From the NCBI GenBank assembly GCA_025999455.1, contig AP024683.1:937501-1001500 (forward strand): a stretch of 64,000 nucleotides of DNA, given 5' to 3'. Shown in pieces: positions 38,951 to 48,366 of this stretch (within the stretch, counting starts at the first letter, position 1; every line of letters begins with the position of its first letter). The notes under the pieces are model-generated. The model saw only the letters and a program-made list of their open reading frames with translations, was not told where the DNA came from and made no database searches. The translations under genes were made by a program, and so were the position numbers. This stretch comes from Geminicoccaceae bacterium. GTDB taxonomy: Bacteria; Pseudomonadota; Alphaproteobacteria; Geminicoccales; Geminicoccaceae.

Positions 38951-41113
38951 TCAGGCGGCCGGCTCCTTCGGGCGGACGAGGTCGAGGGTTTCTTTCGCCA
39001 CCGCGGGGACGGAGTCGATCCCCGAACTTCCGCCTGCCACCTGCACGGTGGGTGTGGCGAAGCGGATGCCCTGTTCCGCGAATTTCTTCTTGACGAGGGC
39101 GAAGGCACGACGCCGGATCGTGAATTGCCGGCCGGGCTTGGTTTTGATTTTCATCCGGATCGTGATCGCGAAGTCGCCGAACTGCTCGACGCCCTGCATC
39201 TTCAGGGGCTCGATGATGTCGGGTCGGAATTCTTCGTTGTCCGTCAGCTCTTTGCTGACATCCTTGATGATCTTCTTCACCTTGTCGAGATCGGTGTCGA
39301 AGGGGACGTTGAAGCTCGTTTTGTCGATCACCCAATCGCGGCTCATGTTCTGGATCGCGCCGAGCGAGCCGAACGGAACGGTGTACAGTGGGCCGCGATG
39401 GTGGCGCAGCTTCACCGAACGCAGCGAGAAGCTTTCGACGGTCCCCTTGTAACTGCCGGATTGAATGTATTCGCCCACACGAAAAGCATCGTCCATCAGG
39501 TAGAACACGCCGGCGATGACGTCGCGCACGATCGTCTGCGCGCCGAAACCGACGGCGACACCGACCACGCCGGCACCGGCGATCAGCGGCCCGATCTCGA
39601 AGCCGAGAGACGATAGGGTCATCAGCACGGCCATCGAGACGCCCACGATCAGAGCCACGTTGCGCAGGATGGGTAACAAGGTGCGCTGACGGGCGTGGCG
39701 GCGCGCCTCTTCGCTCGCCGGGTCGGCGTCGCTCTGCGCTTCGGCGAGCCGCCGGTCGATCCAGGCGCGCAGCAGGTGCCAGAAAAAGTCGAGTGCCAAC
39801 AAAATGATACCGGCCTTGAGAGCGCCGGCGAAGAGACGGGTCGCCGTGCTGTCCCCGGCGGCGATGGTCGCCAGATCGAGACCCAGCACCCGCGCGACGA
39901 AGACGATGGCACCGGCGATCACCAGGGCCCGCAAACCCCGCTCGAGACACACGGCGGTCAGGGTCGGAGCGCCGCGCGAAGGTTCTTCGGCGTCACTGCT
40001 GCGCAGCAGCATGGTCACGGAGCGATCGACCAGGCGCAGGAGCAGCGGGACGATCCCGGCCGCGAGGCCGAGCCAGAAGAGGGTGGGGGCGCCGATCAGG
40101 ACGAGCAACCAGAGCGCGAGCAAGTATCCGGAGAGTGCCCAAGAAAGGGTGCGTGAGGGGGTGGGACCGGATGCGTTGTTCGCTGGTCGGCGCCAGATCG
40201 CGACGAGGCCGAGCGCGAGCCAGACGGCCGCTGCGAGCGAGGTGACGAGCGCGCGGAACGAGGGCGACGTGCCGAGCTCGGGAAGAAGGCCCAGGGTCGA
40301 ACGGGCCACCACGAACCAACCGACCAGCCAGACGAACCAGCGGGCCCAATGGCGCGCCGCGGCGTCGTCCATCGGCACGATGCGGAAGCGCGGCGCATCC
40401 GGTGCCAGGAAGAAACGGGCTGCGACGACCGCGAGCCGGATCACGAGGAAGGCCAAGAGATAAGTCAGGACCACGCGGTGCAAGAGCGGCGGCCAGGAGA
40501 ACAAGAGGAAGGCACCGACGCTGCCCAGCGCGAAGGCCCCGATCCAGAGCAGGCCGAAGCCCAAGCGCATGCCGACCGCCCGGAGCCGCTCGGACGGGGT
40601 GTCGAGCCGGCTCGCGAGGATCCGTTCACGGAGGCCCGCCGAGAAACGCCAGAACACGAGCTCGGCACCGAAGCCGAGCGCTGCGAAACCGAGCAGGAGC
40701 AGGAGGATCGTACCGAGCCCGTGCTGCTCCATTTCGCCCTTCAAGGAGGTGACGATCGCGGCGAGCTCGTTCGGCACCGTGGGGATCGCTCGGACGAGGC
40801 CCACGAGACGCGCCCGAACCGTGTCGACGGTGTTCACCATCCGCTCCTCGACCGAGCCCGTCGAAGAAAGCTCGGGCCCGTGATCGGATGCGATCGAGGA
40901 GAGCTGCCGTTGCGCCTGGAGCCAGTCGCGAACCGCGGGATCCTCGAGTAAACGGATCAGCTCCTGCACCGGCGGCGGAACGGGATCGTCGCTTCGGGCG
41001 AGCGCCGAAGGTGCGAAGGCCAGGAGCAGGCCGAGGAGGGGAAGCATCCACGTCGTAGCGCGCCGGATGCGCAGGCGGAACGGCACCGACGAGAGAGCGT
41101 GCAGGATCGGCAC
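38951..41113 (-). CDS. Mechanosensitive ion channel, large MscS family
   Basis: 720 residues from GTG 41113. GTG 41086 and ATG 41047 are alternatives; the first two keep the basic n-region RLRIRR before the signal sequence MLPLLGLLLAFAPSALA. A periplasmic helical domain, then about ten transmembrane helices, end in the pore helix region GAGVVGVAVGFGAQTIVRDVIAG. The MscS beta domain follows (FRVGEYIQSGSYKGTVESFSLRSVKLRHHRGPLYTVPFGSLGAI), then the cytoplasmic vestibule. It releases solutes on hypo-osmotic shock. The size places it with multi-helix YbiO/YnaI-like channels. No ribosome site stands out, so the start is uncertain. Confidence 0.88.
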   Translation of the reverse strand: MPILHALSSVPFRLRIRRATTWMLPLLGLLLAFAPSALARSDDPVPPPVQELIRLLEDPAVRDWLQAQRQLSSIASDHGPELSSTGSVEERMVNTVDTVRARLVGLVRAIPTVPNELAAIVTSLKGEMEQHGLGTILLLLLGFAALGFGAELVFWRFSAGLRERILASRLDTPSERLRAVGMRLGFGLLWIGAFALGSVGAFLLFSWPPLLHRVVLTYLLAFLVIRLAVVAARFFLAPDAPRFRIVPMDDAAARHWARWFVWLVGWFVVARSTLGLLPELGTSPSFRALVTSLAAAVWLALGLVAIWRRPANNASGPTPSRTLSWALSGYLLALWLLVLIGAPTLFWLGLAAGIVPLLLRLVDRSVTMLLRSSDAEEPSRGAPTLTAVCLERGLRALVIAGAIVFVARVLGLDLATIAAGDSTATRLFAGALKAGIILLALDFFWHLLRAWIDRRLAEAQSDADPASEEARRHARQRTLLPILRNVALIVGVSMAVLMTLSSLGFEIGPLIAGAGVVGVAVGFGAQTIVRDVIAGVFYLMDDAFRVGEYIQSGSYKGTVESFSLRSVKLRHHRGPLYTVPFGSLGAIQNMSRDWVIDKTSFNVPFDTDLDKVKKIIKDVSKELTDNEEFRPDIIEPLKMQGVEQFGDFAITIRMKIKTKPGRQFTIRRRAFALVKKKFAEQGIRFATPTVQVAGGSSGIDSVPAVAKETLDLVRPKEPAA

Positions 41114-41286
41114 GAGATCGTCATCCGAGGAAAGATCGTGAGGGCCTTTCCTATCAGTCCTTCCCCGGCGCGGCATCCCCCGGGTGGGAGGTCCGCGCGA
41201 CTTCGCCGACTCCCGTGTCGAGAGGTTCGAGGCGTGTGCTGCGAACGAGCCGTTTCGGATCGGCCGGGAAGCGCGCCGGCCTCGGG

Positions 41287-41799
41287 CTACCAATAGAGGT
41301 GCAGCCGTCCGCCCTCGACCGTCCACGACGAAAGCCGGGCGAGGAAGGTCGTGCCCAGCAGCGAGACGGGCATCGGTGCCTCGTTGACGACCGCCTCGAC
41401 ATGCGACAGGGCGAATTGGCCGATCCGGAGCTCGCGCAAGGTCACGGGCGCGGCTCGCACCGTGCCGTTGGCGGTTCGAAAGCGCAGGCTGTAACGCAAG
41501 CGGCCGGGTTCGAGCCCGATCCGGCGGGCGTCCTCGGGGCTCAGGACGATCGCGCTCGCCCCGCTGTCGACCAGGAAACGGACGGGTGTCCCGTCGACCA
41601 TCGCCTCGAGGTGGAAATGGCCGTTCGGCCCCGTCGGGACGCTGATGCGGTTCCAGCCACCACCCGACGGGCCGGGATCCCGGGTTTCGGGCGCGCGCGC
41701 CTCGGGCTCGTCGAACCGCACGACGAGTTGCGGCACGAAGCTCGGCACGAGGGTCGCCGATCCCAGGACGACCAGAACCAGCGCGACGATCCCGCGCAC
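41287..41799 (-). CDS. Membrane-anchored clan AA retropepsin-like aspartic protease (TIGR02281)
   Basis: 170 residues from GTG 41799, set by GGGAGGT a few bases upstream. A single N-terminal transmembrane helix (about 3-23) is followed by a periplasmic retropepsin fold: GHFHLEAMVDGTPVRFLVDSGASAIVLS, holding the catalytic Asp in VDSGAS, and the flap-like strand and end segment LLGTTFLARLSSWTVEGGRLHLYW. As in retropepsins, it should act as a dimer. This family is widespread in Alphaproteobacteria; its substrates are largely unknown. It lies downstream of ubiH on the same strand with a 225-base gap. Confidence 0.85.
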   Translation of the reverse strand: MRGIVALVLVVLGSATLVPSFVPQLVVRFDEPEARAPETRDPGPSGGGWNRISVPTGPNGHFHLEAMVDGTPVRFLVDSGASAIVLSPEDARRIGLEPGRLRYSLRFRTANGTVRAAPVTLRELRIGQFALSHVEAVVNEAPMPVSLLGTTFLARLSSWTVEGGRLHLYW

Positions 41800-42024
41800 C
41801 CCGACCTCCCGTCGGACGCCCTTGGCATCCTGAACGGTAGAGGTTGAGGAACGGTTATCGGGCAGGCATCGGCGAGAGCCCGAGTACGGCCGAGCCGTCG
41901 GCGGCGAACTCCGCCGCTCCGCCCGGGTTCCGACCACCGAGCCGACGGGATCTCGGCGGTTTCCGGGGCCCGCGCTCCGACGGATCCGGGTGGGCGGGTG
42001 GCCGGGCGGGCCGGGAACCTTGGC

Positions 42025-43263
42025 CTAAGCCGACCTCGCCGACCGCATGCTGCGCGGCAGCTCGCCCACGAGCCCCATGGCGTGGCGCATGAAGAATCGT
42101 TTGGCGGGCGGCAGGCGTTCCACCAGGCCGAGGCCGAGGTTGCGGAGGAGCTTGAGAGGCCCCACGTCGTTGCTGAAGAGGCGCTCGATTCCGTGGCAGA
42201 TCGAAACGAGGGCGAGGCCGTCGAAGCTCCGCCAGGCGGCGTACCGGTCGAGTGCTGATGCATCGCCCGGATCGAGGCCGAGCCGCAACCGTTCCTCGAC
42301 GACTTCGGCGAGAGCGGCCACGTCGCGAAGCGCCAGGTTCCAGCCTTGGCCGGCGATCGGATGGATGCCCCGAGCGGCATCCCCGACCAGAGCCACGCGC
42401 GGGGCGGTGATGCGTTCGCTTTCGACGAGGACGAGGGGAAAGTAGAAGCGAGGACCCTCGATCTCGATCCCGCCCAGGAGATCGCCGAAGCGCTCCTCGA
42501 CCTCGGCCGCGAACGCACGGTCGTCGAGCGCCCGCACGGCAGCGGCCTTCTCCGCCTCGAGCGCCCAAACGATCGACGAGCGGCGGCCTCGCATCGGCAA
42601 AATGGCGAACGGTCCATCGGGAAAGAACCGCTCGACCGCTCGGCCGCGGTGGGGACGCTCGTGCCGCAGCGTGCAGACGATGGCGAGCTGACGGTAATCG
42701 AAGCGGCGATCGCCGATCCCGAGCAGTTCACGGGTCGGCGAGAGCCGCCCTTCGCAGACCGCGAGCAAGGCCGTTTCGATGGCGCGGCCATCGGCGAGCT
42801 CGAGGCGGAGCCCACCAGTGCCGGTCTCGGCCGCGACGATCCGAGCCGGTGTGAACAGATCGAGGTCGGTCAGATCGGCGATGGTGGTCTGGAGTGCCAG
42901 GCGTAAGGTTCGGTTGGGGACGATCCAGCCGAGCGGCTCGTTACCGACCTCGCGATGGTCGTAGTGCACGCCGACGGGGCTCCCGGCTTCGCGCACGACG
43001 ATCTCGAGGATCGGCTCGGCTTCCGGGGCGATCGCCGGCCAAGCCCCGAGGCTCGCGAGGAAACGCTGGCTGCCGCGCGCCACGGCGGTCACCCGCCCGT
43101 CGTACTCGGGCTCGACGAGGCTCGCGAGCGGCGCCTGCTCCACGAGGGCGAGGCAGGTGCCGGCCCGGCCGAGCGCCGCGGCGAGCGCGAGCCCGGTGAG
43201 CCCGCCGCCCGCGATCGCGACCTCGACCCGGTGCGGTCTCGCGACTGCGCGTTTTTCGTCCAT
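42025..43263 (-). CDS. Ubiquinone biosynthesis FAD hydroxylase (UbiH/UbiF/VisC family)
   Basis: 412 residues, usual for the family. FAD-binding motifs in order: GGGLTGLALAAALGRAG (Rossmann, about 19-35), the YDGRVTAVARGSQRFL segment that marks UbiH-type enzymes, and VALVGDAARGIHPIAGQGWNLALRDVAAL (about 290-320). It hydroxylates the polyprenyl-benzoquinone ring during coenzyme Q synthesis, in a membrane-associated complex; which position (C1, C5 or C6) cannot be told. Its upstream region is the 275-base gap that carries the predicted RNA gene on the opposite strand. Confidence 0.88.
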   Translation of the reverse strand: MDEKRAVARPHRVEVAIAGGGLTGLALAAALGRAGTCLALVEQAPLASLVEPEYDGRVTAVARGSQRFLASLGAWPAIAPEAEPILEIVVREAGSPVGVHYDHREVGNEPLGWIVPNRTLRLALQTTIADLTDLDLFTPARIVAAETGTGGLRLELADGRAIETALLAVCEGRLSPTRELLGIGDRRFDYRQLAIVCTLRHERPHRGRAVERFFPDGPFAILPMRGRRSSIVWALEAEKAAAVRALDDRAFAAEVEERFGDLLGGIEIEGPRFYFPLVLVESERITAPRVALVGDAARGIHPIAGQGWNLALRDVAALAEVVEERLRLGLDPGDASALDRYAAWRSFDGLALVSICHGIERLFSNDVGPLKLLRNLGLGLVERLPPAKRFFMRHAMGLVGELPRSMRSARSA

Positions 43264-43335
43264 GGCCTGCCCGAACCCTGTTCAAATCCGCCACGAACCG
43301 GCGCGATCGGCTTCGACCTAACCGAGCTCGAGCGG

Positions 43336-43352
43336 TTGGCACAGGGATTGCG
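43336..43352 (+). promoter_or_regulatory. Predicted sigma-54 promoter of an intergenic RNA
   Basis: TTGGCACAGGGATTGCG matches the -24/-12 consensus YTGGCACGNNNNTTGCW at 11 of the fixed positions, with GG (43338-43339) and GC (43350-43351) separated by exactly ten bases. It would start RNA near 43363. It faces opposite to both flanking genes. An activator site is not identified. Confidence 0.5.
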
Positions 43353-43362
43353 ACGGTGGATC

Positions 43363-43480
43363 GCAGGTCGGTGGGTCCGTTGCGTGTGCCGGACTCCCCG
43401 GCCGTCGGTTTGGCCCGAGCGCCGCCTTCGGGTGGCGAGCTGGACCCGGGTGGTCCCCCCGGCCCCCGGGTCCTTTTTTT
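43363..43480 (+). ncRNA. Predicted structured small RNA of about 118 nt
   Basis: It lies in the non-coding gap between ubiH and holA (both minus strand). The predicted start is 12 bases after a near-consensus sigma-54 -12 element. The predicted end is an intrinsic terminator whose T7 tract runs 43474-43480. Inside it, CGCCGCC-TTCG-GGTGGCG (43420-43437) forms a 7-bp stem with one G-U pair, capped by the very stable UUCG tetraloop. No open frame with a ribosome site is evident in it. It matches no RNA family I recognise (not SRP RNA, RNase P, 6S or tmRNA by their conserved motifs). Expression and function are unproven. Confidence 0.45.
43442..43480 (+). terminator. Strong intrinsic terminator on the plus strand
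   Basis: GGACCCGGG (43442-43450) pairs perfectly with CCCGGGTCC (43465-43473) around a 14-base loop and is followed at once by seven T (43474-43480). This is the only stem-plus-T-tract terminator seen in the window. The T tract is on the plus strand, so it does not serve holA, which is transcribed the other way. Confidence 0.75.
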
Positions 43481-43538
43481 CGTCCCACGCCGCGCGATCC
43501 CCGTCGCCGGCCCTCGTGGTCGGCATCGGCCCCGCTCG

Positions 43539-44582
43539 TCAGACGACCGACGTCGCCGGCGCGGGCGCACGATCGGCGAGCTCGGCGAGGGTTCGGCGCA
43601 GCAGCAGGATGTCGGGACGGCCCGTGCTCTTGAGTTCGGCCTCGGCCGCCACGAGCCGGCCGAGTTCGGCGACGAGCCGCTCGCTCGACCATCGGCCGAG
43701 CGCGGCCGCGAACCGGTCCTTGAGGCGGAAATGGACGGGTGGCCGGGCGGTCGCGAGGGCAGCCTCGATGCTCGCGCCTCGCTCGACCTCGGCCCGCAGG
43801 CGGAGGAGGCGCAGAACCGTGCCGGTCGCGGTGCGGAGGATCCGCACGGGCGCTTCGCCCAGGGCCAGGAGGCGCAAGAGATCCCGCTCGAGCCGCGCCC
43901 GATCGCCGGAGAGCGCCGCCAAGACGACGTCGTCGAAGGCGAGGGCCGAACCGTCGCCGACCACCGCGGCAGCATCGGCGAGACGGACGACCCGATCGCC
44001 CTCGGGGCCCAGATAGAGCGCGAGCTTGGCGATCTCGCTGCGCAGCACGGCGCGGTCCGCACCCTGTTGCTCGATCAAGAAGGCGAGCGCCTCCGGTTCC
44101 GCTTCGAGCCCGTGTTCCGCCAGAAGCGCCCGGATCGTTCGCGCCCGCTCGCGCTCACCCTCCGGCCAGCAGCCGATCACGACGGCGCCGCGTGCTTTCT
44201 CGGCGAGCTGCCGGAGCTTGGAGCCCGCAGCCAGATCGCCGGCTTCGATCACCACGAGCGCCTCGATCCGCTCGAGCCCGAGGAGCAGCTCGACCGCCTT
44301 CGCGATCCCGTCGTCCGCGCCGCGCACCCGGACCAGCCTCCGGCCGCCGAGAAAACAGAGCGCTTGCGCCTCGAGGGCGAGCCGCTGCGGTTCGGCGCGC
44401 AAGCGATCGGGTTCGACCTCGCTCACCCGGAACGGATCGGCGAGGTCCGGGACGACGCTCCGGCCGAGGCGTTCGGCGCGCTCGGCCACGAGCCCCGCGT
44501 CCGGGCCGAACAGGAGCACGAGCCCGATCTCGGGGTCGGGCCGGTCGAGGAAGGCTTCGAGGCGGGCGGGCGGCAGTCTCAC
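43539..44582 (-). CDS. holA: DNA polymerase III subunit delta
   Basis: 347 residues, usual for HolA, with GTG 44582 overlapping the lptE stop (GTGA). An AAA+-like N-terminal domain (LVLLFGPDAGLVAERAERLGRSVV, without a Walker A, as in all delta subunits) is followed by QALCFLGGRRLVRVRGAD and LVVIEAGDLAAGSKLRQLAEK, then the helical collar domain. Delta is the wrench that opens the sliding clamp in the clamp loader. The order leuS-lptE-holA is widely conserved. Downstream is the gap with the predicted RNA. Confidence 0.92.
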   Translation of the reverse strand: MRLPPARLEAFLDRPDPEIGLVLLFGPDAGLVAERAERLGRSVVPDLADPFRVSEVEPDRLRAEPQRLALEAQALCFLGGRRLVRVRGADDGIAKAVELLLGLERIEALVVIEAGDLAAGSKLRQLAEKARGAVVIGCWPEGERERARTIRALLAEHGLEAEPEALAFLIEQQGADRAVLRSEIAKLALYLGPEGDRVVRLADAAAVVGDGSALAFDDVVLAALSGDRARLERDLLRLLALGEAPVRILRTATGTVLRLLRLRAEVERGASIEAALATARPPVHFRLKDRFAAALGRWSSERLVAELGRLVAAEAELKSTGRPDILLLRRTLAELADRAPAPATSVV

Positions 44583-45091
44583 TTGTCGGCGCTCGCGAAA
44601 TGCACGGCGAGCCGGGTGCGGATTTCCCGGGCGAGCTCCTTCGCCGCGCGCCGCTCGGCGTCTTGCTCGGCCACGAGGGTCGCATAGGGGGCACGGACCA
44701 CGTTGTAGCTCGCCACCCGGCGGACGGCGGAGCGGTAGAGCACCCGGCCGTCGGCCTTGCGGACCAAGTCGAACCTCGCCGCGAGGGTGAGGTCGAAGCG
44801 GGTCGTGACGTCGTCGAGCTGGACCGCGAGGGGGCTCTTCTCGCGGTCGAGACGGATCACGAGGAGGTGCGAAGGCGGCGGGTCGAGCCCCGCCGGATCG
44901 AGCTCTCGGCGCAATTCGGTCGCCAGGATCTGGCCGAGCCGGTTGCGCGGGGCATCGACCTCGATCGAGGCGAGGGCCGGGTTCACCCGTTCGCCGAGGC
45001 CCGGCCCGTGGAGCGGCGTGAGGGCGCAGCCGGAACCGAACGCCGTGAGGAGAACGAGGAGCGTCCGGCGAAACGGCTCACGCCACGACAT
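44579..45091 (-). CDS. lptE: LPS-assembly lipoprotein LptE
   Basis: 170 residues from ATG 45091, which overlaps the end of leuS by 14 bases. The N-terminus [22 protein letters not shown] is a lipoprotein signal with Cys at 22. The mature part has the alternating strand/helix pattern of LptE ([43 protein letters not shown] near the end is a strong family match). LptE plugs the LptD barrel that places LPS in the outer leaflet. Translationally coupled to holA. Confidence 0.9.
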   Translation of the reverse strand: MSWREPFRRTLLVLLTAFGSGCALTPLHGPGLGERVNPALASIEVDAPRNRLGQILATELRRELDPAGLDPPPSHLLVIRLDREKSPLAVQLDDVTTRFDLTLAARFDLVRKADGRVLYRSAVRRVASYNVVRAPYATLVAEQDAERRAAKELAREIRTRLAVHFASADK

Positions 45092-47636
45092 TGACGATCT
45101 TGTCGGGCACCACCACGACCCGTTTCGGCGTCTTGCCGTCGAGCGCGCGGCGGACGGCCGGGTCGGCGAGGGCCGCCGCCTCGACGGTGGCACGATCGGC
45201 TCCCTTGGCGACCGTGATCTCCGATCGCCGCTTGCCGTTGACCTGGACCGGCAGCGTCACCTGGTCTTCGACCAGGAACGCCGGGTCGGCCACGAGCCAA
45301 GGCGTGTCGGCGAGCAAGGTCGAATGGCCGAGCCGCTCCCAGAGCTCCTCCGCGAGGTGCGGCGTCATGGGCTCGATCAGCCGCACGAAGGTCTCGAGCG
45401 CCTGACGCAAGAGCGGCGCGTTGGCGCCGCGATAGTCCTCGATGCCGTTGGTGAGCTCGCGGACGAGGGCGACGGCCTTGTTGAAGTGGAAGCGTTCCAG
45501 AGCGTCCGTGACGCTCGCGATCGAGCGGTGGATCAGCCGGGCGAGCGCCAGATCCTCGCCCGACAGGCTTTCGCGCGGGACGGGTGTTCCGGGCGGCGGC
45601 AGGAGTGCGAGGCGCTCGTCGACGATCCGCCAGAGCCGGTTGAGGTAGCGCCAGGCCCCGTCGATCCCGGCATCCGTCCATTCCAGATCCCGATCCGGCG
45701 GGCTGTCCGAGAGCATGAACAGCCGCGCGGTGTCGGCGCCGTAGGTCTCGATGATCTCGCTCGGGTCGACGGTGTTGAGCTTGGATTTGCTCATCTTCTC
45801 GATCCGGCCGGCGATCACGCGACGTCCGTCTCGGGTCGCGAGCTCCCCCTTCTCGTTCTTGATCACCTCCTTGGGCTCGAGCCAGTTGCCCGCCTCGTCC
45901 CGATAGGTCTGATGGGTGATCATGCCCTGGGTGAAGAGACCGGCGAACGGCTCGTCGAGGTCGAGATAGCCGCAATCGCGCATCGCTCGGGTGAAGAAGC
46001 GGGAATAGAGGAGGTGCAGGACCGCGTGTTCGATCCCGCCGATGTACTGGTCCACCGGCAGCCAGTACGCGACCGCGTCGCGCGCGAAGGGGAGGTCCGG
46101 GTTCTTCGGATCGCAGAAGCGGGCGAAATACCAAGAGCTCTCGACGAAGGTGTCGAAGGTGTCGGTCTCGCGCACCGCTTTCCCGCCGCAGCGCGGGCAG
46201 CTCGTGTGCTTCCAGGTCGGATGACGATCGAGCGGGTTGCCGGCGCCCGTGATGTCGACGTCTTCGGGGAGAAGGACCGGCAGCTGGTCGCGCGGGACCG
46301 GCACGATGCCGCAGCCCGGGCAGTGGATCATCGGGATGGGGCAGCCCCAATAGCGCTGGCGCGAGACGCCCCAATCGCGGAGCCGCCAGCTCACCTCACC
46401 CTTACCGGCGCCGAGCCGTTCCAGTTCCTGGACGATGCGTTTTTTCGCTGCCGCGACGTCGAGGCCGTCGAGGAACGCCGAGTTGAAGAGGCGCCCGTCC
46501 CCCACATAGGCCTCGTCGCCGATCGTGAAGGTCGCGGGATCGGCACCCTCGGGCAGGACGACGGGCAGAACCGGGAGACCGTATTTCCGGGCGAACTCCA
46601 GATCGCGCTGATCGTGTGCCGGGCAACCGAAGATCGCCCCGGTGCCGTATTCGGACAGCACGAAGTTGGCGACGTAGATCGGCAGGAGCTGCTCGGGGCG
46701 AACCGGGTTGCGGCAACGGAGGCCGGTGTCGAAACCGCGCTTCTCCATGGTCTCGAGCTCGGCCTCGGAGGTGCTCCCTTTGAGACATTCGGCCACGAAG
46801 GCGGCGAGCCCCGGATCGCGGCCGGCCAGTTCCGTCGTGAGCGGATGGTCCGGGGCGAGCGCCACGAAGGACGCGCCGAAGAGCGTGTCCGGGCGGGTCG
46901 AGAAGACCTCCAGCCGATCACCGCGGCCGACGACCTCGAACGCGATCCGCGCCCCTTCCGAACGGCCGATCCAGTTCCGCTGCATGAGCCGAACCTTCTC
47001 CGGCCAGCGATCGAGCCGATCGAGGGCGGCCAGAAGATCTTCGGCATAGGCCGTGATCTTGAAGAACCATTGGGCGAGCTTGCGGCGTTCGACCGGCGCA
47101 CCGGAGCGCCAACCCTTGCCGTCGATGACCTGCTCGTTGGCGAGCACGGTCTGATCGACCGGGTCCCAGTTCACCCAGCTCTCGCGCCGGTAGACGAGCC
47201 CTCGTTCCCACATGGCGAGGAACATCGCCTGCTCGTGCTTGTAATAGTCCGGATCGCAGGTGGCGATTTCGCGCGTCCAATCGATCGAGAGACCCATCGA
47301 GCGGATCTGTGCCCGCATCTCGGCGATGTTGCCGTAGGTCCAGGTTTTCGGGTGGATCCCACGCTTCACCGCCGCCCCTTCGGCCGGTAGGCCGAAGGCG
47401 TCCCAGCCCATCGGGTGGAGGACGTTGTAGCCCTGCGCGCGCTTGAGCCGCGCAATGACGTCGCCCAGCGTGTAGTTGCGGACGTGACCCATGTGGATCC
47501 GGCCCGAGGGGTAAGGAAACATCTCGAGCACGTAATATTTGGGTCGATCTGGATCGACGCGGACTTCGAAGATCCGACGTTCGTCCCAAATGCGCTGCCA
47601 CTTGGCCTCGCTCGCACGGAAATTGTACCGGCTCAT
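45078..47636 (-). CDS. leuS: Leucyl-tRNA synthetase
   Basis: 852 residues. Class I motifs: the HIGH box as HMGH (48-51) in [19 protein letters not shown], and KMSKS at about 614-618. The editing (CP1) domain lies between them (with [16 protein letters not shown] and the [25 protein letters not shown] editing site), followed by the anticodon-binding domain ([17 protein letters not shown]) and a C-terminal tRNA-binding tail. It charges tRNA-Leu. Second gene of the DUF3576-leuS-lptE-holA unit. Confidence 0.97.
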   Translation of the reverse strand: MSRYNFRASEAKWQRIWDERRIFEVRVDPDRPKYYVLEMFPYPSGRIHMGHVRNYTLGDVIARLKRAQGYNVLHPMGWDAFGLPAEGAAVKRGIHPKTWTYGNIAEMRAQIRSMGLSIDWTREIATCDPDYYKHEQAMFLAMWERGLVYRRESWVNWDPVDQTVLANEQVIDGKGWRSGAPVERRKLAQWFFKITAYAEDLLAALDRLDRWPEKVRLMQRNWIGRSEGARIAFEVVGRGDRLEVFSTRPDTLFGASFVALAPDHPLTTELAGRDPGLAAFVAECLKGSTSEAELETMEKRGFDTGLRCRNPVRPEQLLPIYVANFVLSEYGTGAIFGCPAHDQRDLEFARKYGLPVLPVVLPEGADPATFTIGDEAYVGDGRLFNSAFLDGLDVAAAKKRIVQELERLGAGKGEVSWRLRDWGVSRQRYWGCPIPMIHCPGCGIVPVPRDQLPVLLPEDVDITGAGNPLDRHPTWKHTSCPRCGGKAVRETDTFDTFVESSWYFARFCDPKNPDLPFARDAVAYWLPVDQYIGGIEHAVLHLLYSRFFTRAMRDCGYLDLDEPFAGLFTQGMITHQTYRDEAGNWLEPKEVIKNEKGELATRDGRRVIAGRIEKMSKSKLNTVDPSEIIETYGADTARLFMLSDSPPDRDLEWTDAGIDGAWRYLNRLWRIVDERLALLPPPGTPVPRESLSGEDLALARLIHRSIASVTDALERFHFNKAVALVRELTNGIEDYRGANAPLLRQALETFVRLIEPMTPHLAEELWERLGHSTLLADTPWLVADPAFLVEDQVTLPVQVNGKRRSEITVAKGADRATVEAAALADPAVRRALDGKTPKRVVVVPDKIVNVVA

Positions 47637-47702
47637 CGAACCTCGACTCGCGATCTCGCGGAAAAGGCAACGTCCGCGCCGGCGGCCTGGTCGTCCCGGG
47701 GT

Positions 47703-48266
47703 TCAGCCACCGATGCTGGCGATGCGGATCTGCCGGGCGCGTGTCAGAATTTTGTCCTCGAGCTCGGTCGCCGTGCGCGGATCGGCCGGGACGTCCATCC
47801 ATCCCGCGCGCGGGTCGCGTCGCTGGCGCAAGACCGAGACACGAACCGCGTCCGCACGCAGCGCCACGTCACGGATGAGCACTTGGATCTTGAATCGTTC
47901 GTCCGGAGCTTCGGCCGGCTGGTACCAGTCGGTGATGATGAGCCCACCGAACGGATCGGCCGAAACGAGCGGAATGAAGTCGAGCGTTTCGAGGCTTGCG
48001 CGCCAGAGGTAGGCGTTCACCCCGATCCCGGCCCCACCGGCGCCACCACCGCCCTGGGCCGACGCCTGGTCGGTCCCTCGCCGTCCGGTGCCGAAGAGGG
48101 TGATGCCGTCGGTGCCGGTGATCGTCCCGTAACGTTCGCGGCGGGCCTGATCCCTCGGATCGTACGGGGTCCAATCGGGCTGTTGAACATCGCCACCGCA
48201 GCCGCCCAAGATCCCCGCCAGCAGACCGGCGAATACCAGCCGCCCGAGGCGTGTCTCCGTCGTCAT
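47703..48266 (-). CDS. DUF3576 lipoprotein
   Basis: 187 residues. Lipoprotein signal with LGGC lipobox (Cys about 23). The mature protein has the DUF3576 core GIGVNAYLWRASLETLDFIPLVSADPFGGLIITDWY followed by ERFKIQVLIRDVALRADAVRVSVLRQ. A glycine run (QGGGGAGGAG) precedes the core. The family is alphaproteobacterial and is regularly found just upstream of leuS. It is presumed to be an outer- or inner-membrane-attached periplasmic lipoprotein with an envelope role. Molecular function unknown. Confidence 0.85.
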   Translation of the reverse strand: MTTETRLGRLVFAGLLAGILGGCGGDVQQPDWTPYDPRDQARRERYGTITGTDGITLFGTGRRGTDQASAQGGGGAGGAGIGVNAYLWRASLETLDFIPLVSADPFGGLIITDWYQPAEAPDERFKIQVLIRDVALRADAVRVSVLRQRRDPRAGWMDVPADPRTATELEDKILTRARQIRIASIGG

Positions 48267-48366
48267 CGGATTCGTATCTCTCCTGCCGCCCGCCGTGTCG
48301 CGCGTCGCGATCCTAGCACGACGAACCGCGGGCGCCAGCCGGAGCCGCCCGGGCGCGCAGACGGCG

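Noticed and set aside
41114-41326. Extension of the MscS-type protein to the first in-frame start at 41326
   Set aside because: The extra residues are Arg/Gly/Pro-rich, overlap the end of the aspartic protease gene and place about 70 hydrophilic residues before the signal sequence.
43356-44687. Long plus-strand open frame across the predicted RNA and holA
   Set aside because: Arg/Gly/Pro-rich shadow frame antisense to holA, with no ribosome site or homology. It does not make the predicted RNA an mRNA.
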